Assembly (NCBI RefSeq): GCF_003938655.1
Contig: NZ_RJJT01000001.1
Span: 434,001 to 498,000 of the forward strand
DNA length: 64,000 nt
Source: Rhizobium pisi
Lineage (GTDB): Bacteria; Pseudomonadota; Alphaproteobacteria; Rhizobiales; Rhizobiaceae
Direction: 5' to 3'
A program made the translations under genes and the position numbers. Positions 60,382-64,000 of this stretch are shown one piece after another; the first letter of the stretch is position 1; the number at the start of each line of letters is the position of its first letter. Below the pieces are notes generated by a model. That model saw only the letters and a program-made list of their open reading frames with translations, searched no databases and was not told where the DNA came from.

Positions 60382-62913
60382 ATGTTGATTGACAAGATTC
60401 TTTCCCGCTTCAGGATCAAGACGAAAGTCCTGATCTTCGTTCTGCCCTTCGTGGTCACCATTTCGGCAGTGGGCCTCACGGGCCTCTACGCTTCGGGACT
60501 TCTGCAGGGCCGCATGGAAATCTCCAACAGCGTGCTGCAGTCGCTGAGCGGCTTCAAAGATCTTTACGGCTCGATGGACGATTTCCTGCGCGTCACCAGT
60601 CCTGAGGCGCGCGACAAGCTGACCGCCGATCTGAAGACCCAGCAAGGCGTGCTCGATGCGACGCTGCATCAGGTCGGTGATGAGGCAGCCGGCCGCGACA
60701 GCCTTGCCGAAGCGTCCAGCCGCACCAAGGACATATCGGGCGTCGTCGACAAGCTCTGGGCTCTGCATGAGCAGGAGCAGGCGCTGCACCAGCAGATCGA
60801 TGCGGCGCAGAAGAGCCTGATCAGCACCCGTTTCACGGTCTCCTATCAGGCCGAGGAACTGCAGACCGCGCTCCAGCGCGACGAAGGCGACGCCACCATC
60901 ACCCTTCGCACCGCCGACCGCCTGCTGAAGGGCGGCGATTTCCTCGGCACCGTCGCCAGCGGCTACAGCAAGCCGCAGACGCCGCAAGACAAGATCGCCT
61001 TCATCAACGAACAGATGCCTGAGATCATCAAATCCCAGCGCCTCATCGCCATTTCGGTTCCAACCAATCAGAAGAACGTCATCGACGCGCTGGCAGCGAC
61101 CATCGACAGCATCAAGGCGATCGCCCAGATGCCCAGCCCGACCGACGATAACATCGCCGAACTCGGCCGCCTCGTTTCGCGCTTCCGCCAGACCTCGACC
61201 TATACGCAGCTGACTGCAACGCAGAAAATGCGCGAGGCGACGCAGCGCTTTGCCGAACTCGAGGGCCGTATCGCCCAGACCAACTCAGTACTTCAGGATA
61301 CCCGGCGTCTCGAAAATTCCGTCTACTCGCTGCAGATCGTCCTTTCTGATTTCCTCGCCAATTCCAGCAAGGACAATCTCGTTCGCCTGCAGCAGCAGAC
61401 CGGCACGCTTGGCAAGGACATGCAGGTGCTGACCACCAGCGCCAAGGGCATGGGCTTCGCCGAAGGCATATCAGGTGCGATCCAGCCGGCGCTTGACGCC
61501 ATCTCCGGCGGTGGCTCGAAGATCGTGGAGACGATCGGCGAGCGCGTCACGGCCTATGCAGCCGCCCGCCAGGAGCTCGATCAAATCTGGACGAAACTCA
61601 CCGATTTCGCCGAGTTGCAGAAACAGACGGCCGGCACTGAGCGGACCCAGGCAAACAGCATCTCTGTAATGACCACTGGTCTCGGCATTCTCCTGTCGAT
61701 CCTCGGCGGTATCGCCTTGGTGTTGACGCTGCAGCGCCCGATCAGCCAGATCACCGGCGCCATGCGCCGCATCGCGGAAGGCGCGCTGGATACCAGCATC
61801 ACCGGCGAACAGCGCTACGACGAAATCGGCGACATGGCCCGCGCGCTCGGCATCTTCAAGGAAAATGCCATCTCGAAGATCCGCATCGAGGAGCAAAGCG
61901 ACGAGGAGCGCGCCGCCGCCGAACACGAGCGCCAGCGCAACGACGCCGAAAAGCGCGAGATGGATCGTCAGATCGAATTCGCGGTCAATCAGCTTGCCGC
62001 CGGCCTCGAGCGGATGTCGCAGGGTGATATCTCGACGACCATCGAAACGCCCTTCATCGGCCGTCTCGAACAGCTGCGCCAGGATTTCAACGGTTCGATG
62101 ATGCGCCTGCAGGCCACGATGAGCCAGATCCGCGACAATGTCGAACTGATCCAGGGCAACGGCAACCAGATGGCCCAATCGGCCGAAGATCTTTCCAAGC
62201 GCACCGAACAGCAGGCCGCCTCGCTTGAAGAGACTGCGGCAGCCGTCGACGAGATCACCGTCACGGTCCGCTCGTCGGCAGAACGCGCCAAGGATGCCGA
62301 CCAGATCGTCCGCCAGGCCAAGCGCAGCGCCGACGATTCCGCCGTCGTCGTCAGCAACGCGATCGACGCGATGGGCCGCATCGAGGACGCCGCGCGCCAG
62401 ATCGAGCAGATCATCGGCGTCATCGACGAGATTGCCTTCCAGACCAACCTCTTGGCGCTGAATGCCGGCATCGAGGCGGCGCGCGCCGGCGAAGCCGGCA
62501 AGGGCTTTGCGGTCGTCGCCATGGAAGTCCGCGAACTTGCCCAGCGCTCCGCAGCCGCGGCGCAGGAGATCAAGGGGCTGATCAACAAGTCGACCAACGA
62601 GGTCAGCTCCGGCTCGCAGTTCGTGCAGGAAACCGGCACGGTGCTTGCCAAGATCAGCGCCCAGATCGTCACGATCAGCCAGCATGTCGAGATGATCGCC
62701 CGCGCCAGCCACGACCAGTCCAATGCGCTCCAGAGCGTCAACGCGACCGTCAACCAGATGGACCAGATGACCCAGCAGAACGCCGCCATGGTGGAGGAGA
62801 CAACCGCCGCCAGCCGCGAACTCGCCGACGAGGCGGATTCATTGCGCCGTCTCATCCAGCAGTTCAAGATCGACGGCGAGGCAAGCGAAGCGCCGGTCTA
62901 CCGCGCCGCCTGA
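60382..62913 (+). CDS. Methyl-accepting chemotaxis protein with large helical sensor domain
   Basis: A transmembrane chemoreceptor of 843 residues. Membrane segment 1 is about residues 16-40 and segment 2 about 427-449. Between them lies an all-helical periplasmic region of about 390 residues, like the helical-bimodular class but longer. A first HAMP follows (450-500), then a second HAMP-like unit (about 545-590, NQLAAGLERMSQGDISTTIETPF). The signalling tip is IGVIDEIAFQTNLLALNAGIEAARAGEAGKGFAVVA. No C-terminal pentapeptide for CheR binding is present. It feeds the CheA pathway that controls the motor encoded upstream. Confidence 0.93.
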   Translation: MLIDKILSRFRIKTKVLIFVLPFVVTISAVGLTGLYASGLLQGRMEISNSVLQSLSGFKDLYGSMDDFLRVTSPEARDKLTADLKTQQGVLDATLHQVGDEAAGRDSLAEASSRTKDISGVVDKLWALHEQEQALHQQIDAAQKSLISTRFTVSYQAEELQTALQRDEGDATITLRTADRLLKGGDFLGTVASGYSKPQTPQDKIAFINEQMPEIIKSQRLIAISVPTNQKNVIDALAATIDSIKAIAQMPSPTDDNIAELGRLVSRFRQTSTYTQLTATQKMREATQRFAELEGRIAQTNSVLQDTRRLENSVYSLQIVLSDFLANSSKDNLVRLQQQTGTLGKDMQVLTTSAKGMGFAEGISGAIQPALDAISGGGSKIVETIGERVTAYAAARQELDQIWTKLTDFAELQKQTAGTERTQANSISVMTTGLGILLSILGGIALVLTLQRPISQITGAMRRIAEGALDTSITGEQRYDEIGDMARALGIFKENAISKIRIEEQSDEERAAAEHERQRNDAEKREMDRQIEFAVNQLAAGLERMSQGDISTTIETPFIGRLEQLRQDFNGSMMRLQATMSQIRDNVELIQGNGNQMAQSAEDLSKRTEQQAASLEETAAAVDEITVTVRSSAERAKDADQIVRQAKRSADDSAVVVSNAIDAMGRIEDAARQIEQIIGVIDEIAFQTNLLALNAGIEAARAGEAGKGFAVVAMEVRELAQRSAAAAQEIKGLINKSTNEVSSGSQFVQETGTVLAKISAQIVTISQHVEMIARASHDQSNALQSVNATVNQMDQMTQQNAAMVEETTAASRELADEADSLRRLIQQFKIDGEASEAPVYRAA

Positions 62914-62940
62914 TCGTCGATCGATCCTGTCTTCCTTCGA

Positions 62941-62972
62941 ACGGCCCCAGGTTTTCCGGGGCCGTTTTTGTT
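62941..62972 (+). terminator. Terminator after the first chemoreceptor
   Basis: ACGGCCCC at 62941-62948 pairs with GGGGCCGT at 62958-62965, followed by TTTTGTTT. The two receptor genes are therefore separate units. Confidence 0.88.
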
Positions 62973-63148
62973 TATCGTGCAAGAACGCGAAGATGGAGGA
63001 GATTGGAGCGGTGGAGGGATCGGCCGAATGCCGGGCATCCATTGCATGGAAATGACACGGAGTAATATCTCGGGCGACCCTGATTTACGGAAAATTTTCC
63101 TTAATGCTTTTGGCTTAATTTAGCCTCGATTTATCTCCGGGGGTTTTG

Positions 63149-64000
63149 ATGCTGCGCCTTTTCTCTTCGTCGATCGTACGCCAGATCGTTGCGATCACGC
63201 TGTTTCTGCTGGCGATCAGCACAGCCGCCATCGTCGGCGTGACCTACTACAATCTGAGCCGCTACGTCATGGACGGGGCCGTCTCCGACGCGAGGGACGC
63301 CACCCGCTCCATGGCCGTCCTTTATGCGGCGGCCGATCAGGCTGCAAAGATCGAGCTGAAGGACAACCAGCTCTCCACCGTCACGGAAGACGCCATTCCG
63401 ACTCTGGCCGATCATTCGCTGGTCGACCGGACTGCTCAGTCGATCGCGGGTGTTGCGACCATCTTCCAGAAACAGGGCGGCGACTACGTCCGCATCTCTA
63501 CAAACGTCAAGAAGGAAAACGGTGATCGCGCCGTCGGCACCAAGCTCGTGGCAGATCACCCCGCCCAACCGGTTCTCGCCAGGGGGGAGGCCTATTATGG
63601 TCCGGCGGAGCTCTTCGGCCGCAAGTTCATGACCGGCTATTTCTCCATCAAGAACGCATCGAGCGCCAATGTCGGCATTCTTTTCATCGGCATTCCGATG
63701 GAGGTCTATTACCAGCACATGTATCATCTGCAGATGCTGGTTCTCGGCGCCGGCCTCATCGTCATGCTCATCGTCGGGGTTCTCGCCTTCTATGCGATCC
63801 GCTTGTCGGTGAAGCCTTTGCAGGCGTTGACGGCGAGCGTCCGCTCGATTTCCTCGGGCGATCTGGAGGGGGCGATCCCTTGTGTCGATAAGAAGAACGA
63901 GTTTGGCGACATCGGCCGAGCCCTGGCGCTTTTCAGTGACAGCGCCCGCGCCAGGCGCGACCTGGAAATGCAGGCCGCCGAACAGCGTGCTTTGAGCGAT
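63149..64000 (+). CDS. Methyl-accepting chemotaxis protein, cut by the window end
   Basis: 284 codons are visible and the frame is still open at 64000. It starts at ATG 63149 (TCCGGGGG upstream). Membrane segment 1 is about residues 13-33 (IVAITLFLLAISTAAIVGVTY). The periplasmic part has a Cache-like sensor (RSMAVLYAAADQ, VATIFQKQGGDYVRISTNVKKENGDRAVGTKL, YYGPAELFGRKFMTGYFSIKN). Segment 2 is about residues 195-217, then HAMP (SVKPLQALTASVRSISSGDLEGAIP). The signalling domain would follow to the right. Not related in its sensor domain to the neighbouring receptor. Confidence 0.9.
   Translation, partial: MLRLFSSSIVRQIVAITLFLLAISTAAIVGVTYYNLSRYVMDGAVSDARDATRSMAVLYAAADQAAKIELKDNQLSTVTEDAIPTLADHSLVDRTAQSIAGVATIFQKQGGDYVRISTNVKKENGDRAVGTKLVADHPAQPVLARGEAYYGPAELFGRKFMTGYFSIKNASSANVGILFIGIPMEVYYQHMYHLQMLVLGAGLIVMLIVGVLAFYAIRLSVKPLQALTASVRSISSGDLEGAIPCVDKKNEFGDIGRALALFSDSARARRDLEMQAAEQRALSD

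Overview
This 64-kb window is chromosomal DNA of an alphaproteobacterium of the Rhizobium etli / R. leguminosarum type. The gene order (visR end, flhB-fliG-fliN-fliM-motA on one strand, then flgF-fliI, flgB-flgC-fliE-flgG-flgA-flgI-motE-flgH-fliL-fliP, several flagellins, motB-motC-fliK, rem, flgE-flgK-flgL-flaF-flbT-flgD-fliQ-flhA-fliR) is the flagellar regulon layout of the Rhizobiaceae. Genes largely confined to that group (motC, motE, rem, flaF, flbT) are present. The flanking aglREFGAK sugar-uptake operon and the zwf-pgl-edd operon fit the same group, as does the high, uniform GC with C/G-ending codons. I see no rRNA, tRNA, CRISPR array, insertion sequence or prophage.

Layout. 1-5.5 kb: end of visR, then a leftward operon motA-fliM-fliN-fliG-flhB-orf (motor, C-ring, export gate). 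5.7-8.5 kb: flgF-fliI-orf, closed by a terminator. 8.6-14.7 kb: a tightly overlapped rightward operon for rod, rings and part of the export gate. 14.9-16.9 kb: a leftward TPR plus O-GlcNAc-transferase-like (GT41) gene beside the flagellins. 17.3-21.8 kb: four flagellin genes, each with its own leader; clear terminators follow the first three. 22.0-27.2 kb: a FliH-like gene, motB, motC, fliK and a small lytic transglycosylase. 27.5-28.2 kb: rem, an orphan OmpR-type activator. 28.3-38.6 kb: hook, hook-junction, flagellin-control and export genes, ending in four small genes read here as FliJ-like, FlgJ-like rod-binding, FlgN-like and FliL-like.

38.6-42.9 kb: a WecG/TagA-type glycosyltransferase, a Wzz/GumC-type chain-length protein and folD. 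42.9-50.9 kb: the alpha-glucoside system, with a LacI-type repressor divergent from a binding protein, two permeases, a GH13 alpha-glucosidase and an ABC ATPase. 51-55.5 kb: a PilZ-like gene and the Entner-Doudoroff genes zwf-pgl-edd, which metabolise the glucose released by the alpha-glucosidase. 55.7-58.4 kb: a PuuB-like oxidase and PuuA-like synthetase (putrescine use). 58.5-64 kb: a BaiN/HI0933-type flavoprotein, a tiny membrane protein and two chemoreceptors, the second cut by the window end.

No wholly new system stands out. The points most worth a second look are: the GT41 enzyme beside the flagellins; a flagellin leader element at a fixed distance from three start codons, with flbT encoded nearby; unnamed genes that fill the missing FliH, FliJ and FlgN slots; a receiver domain in Rem without its phosphoacceptor aspartate; paired hairpins between aglE and aglF; and several copies of a two-palindrome intergenic repeat.
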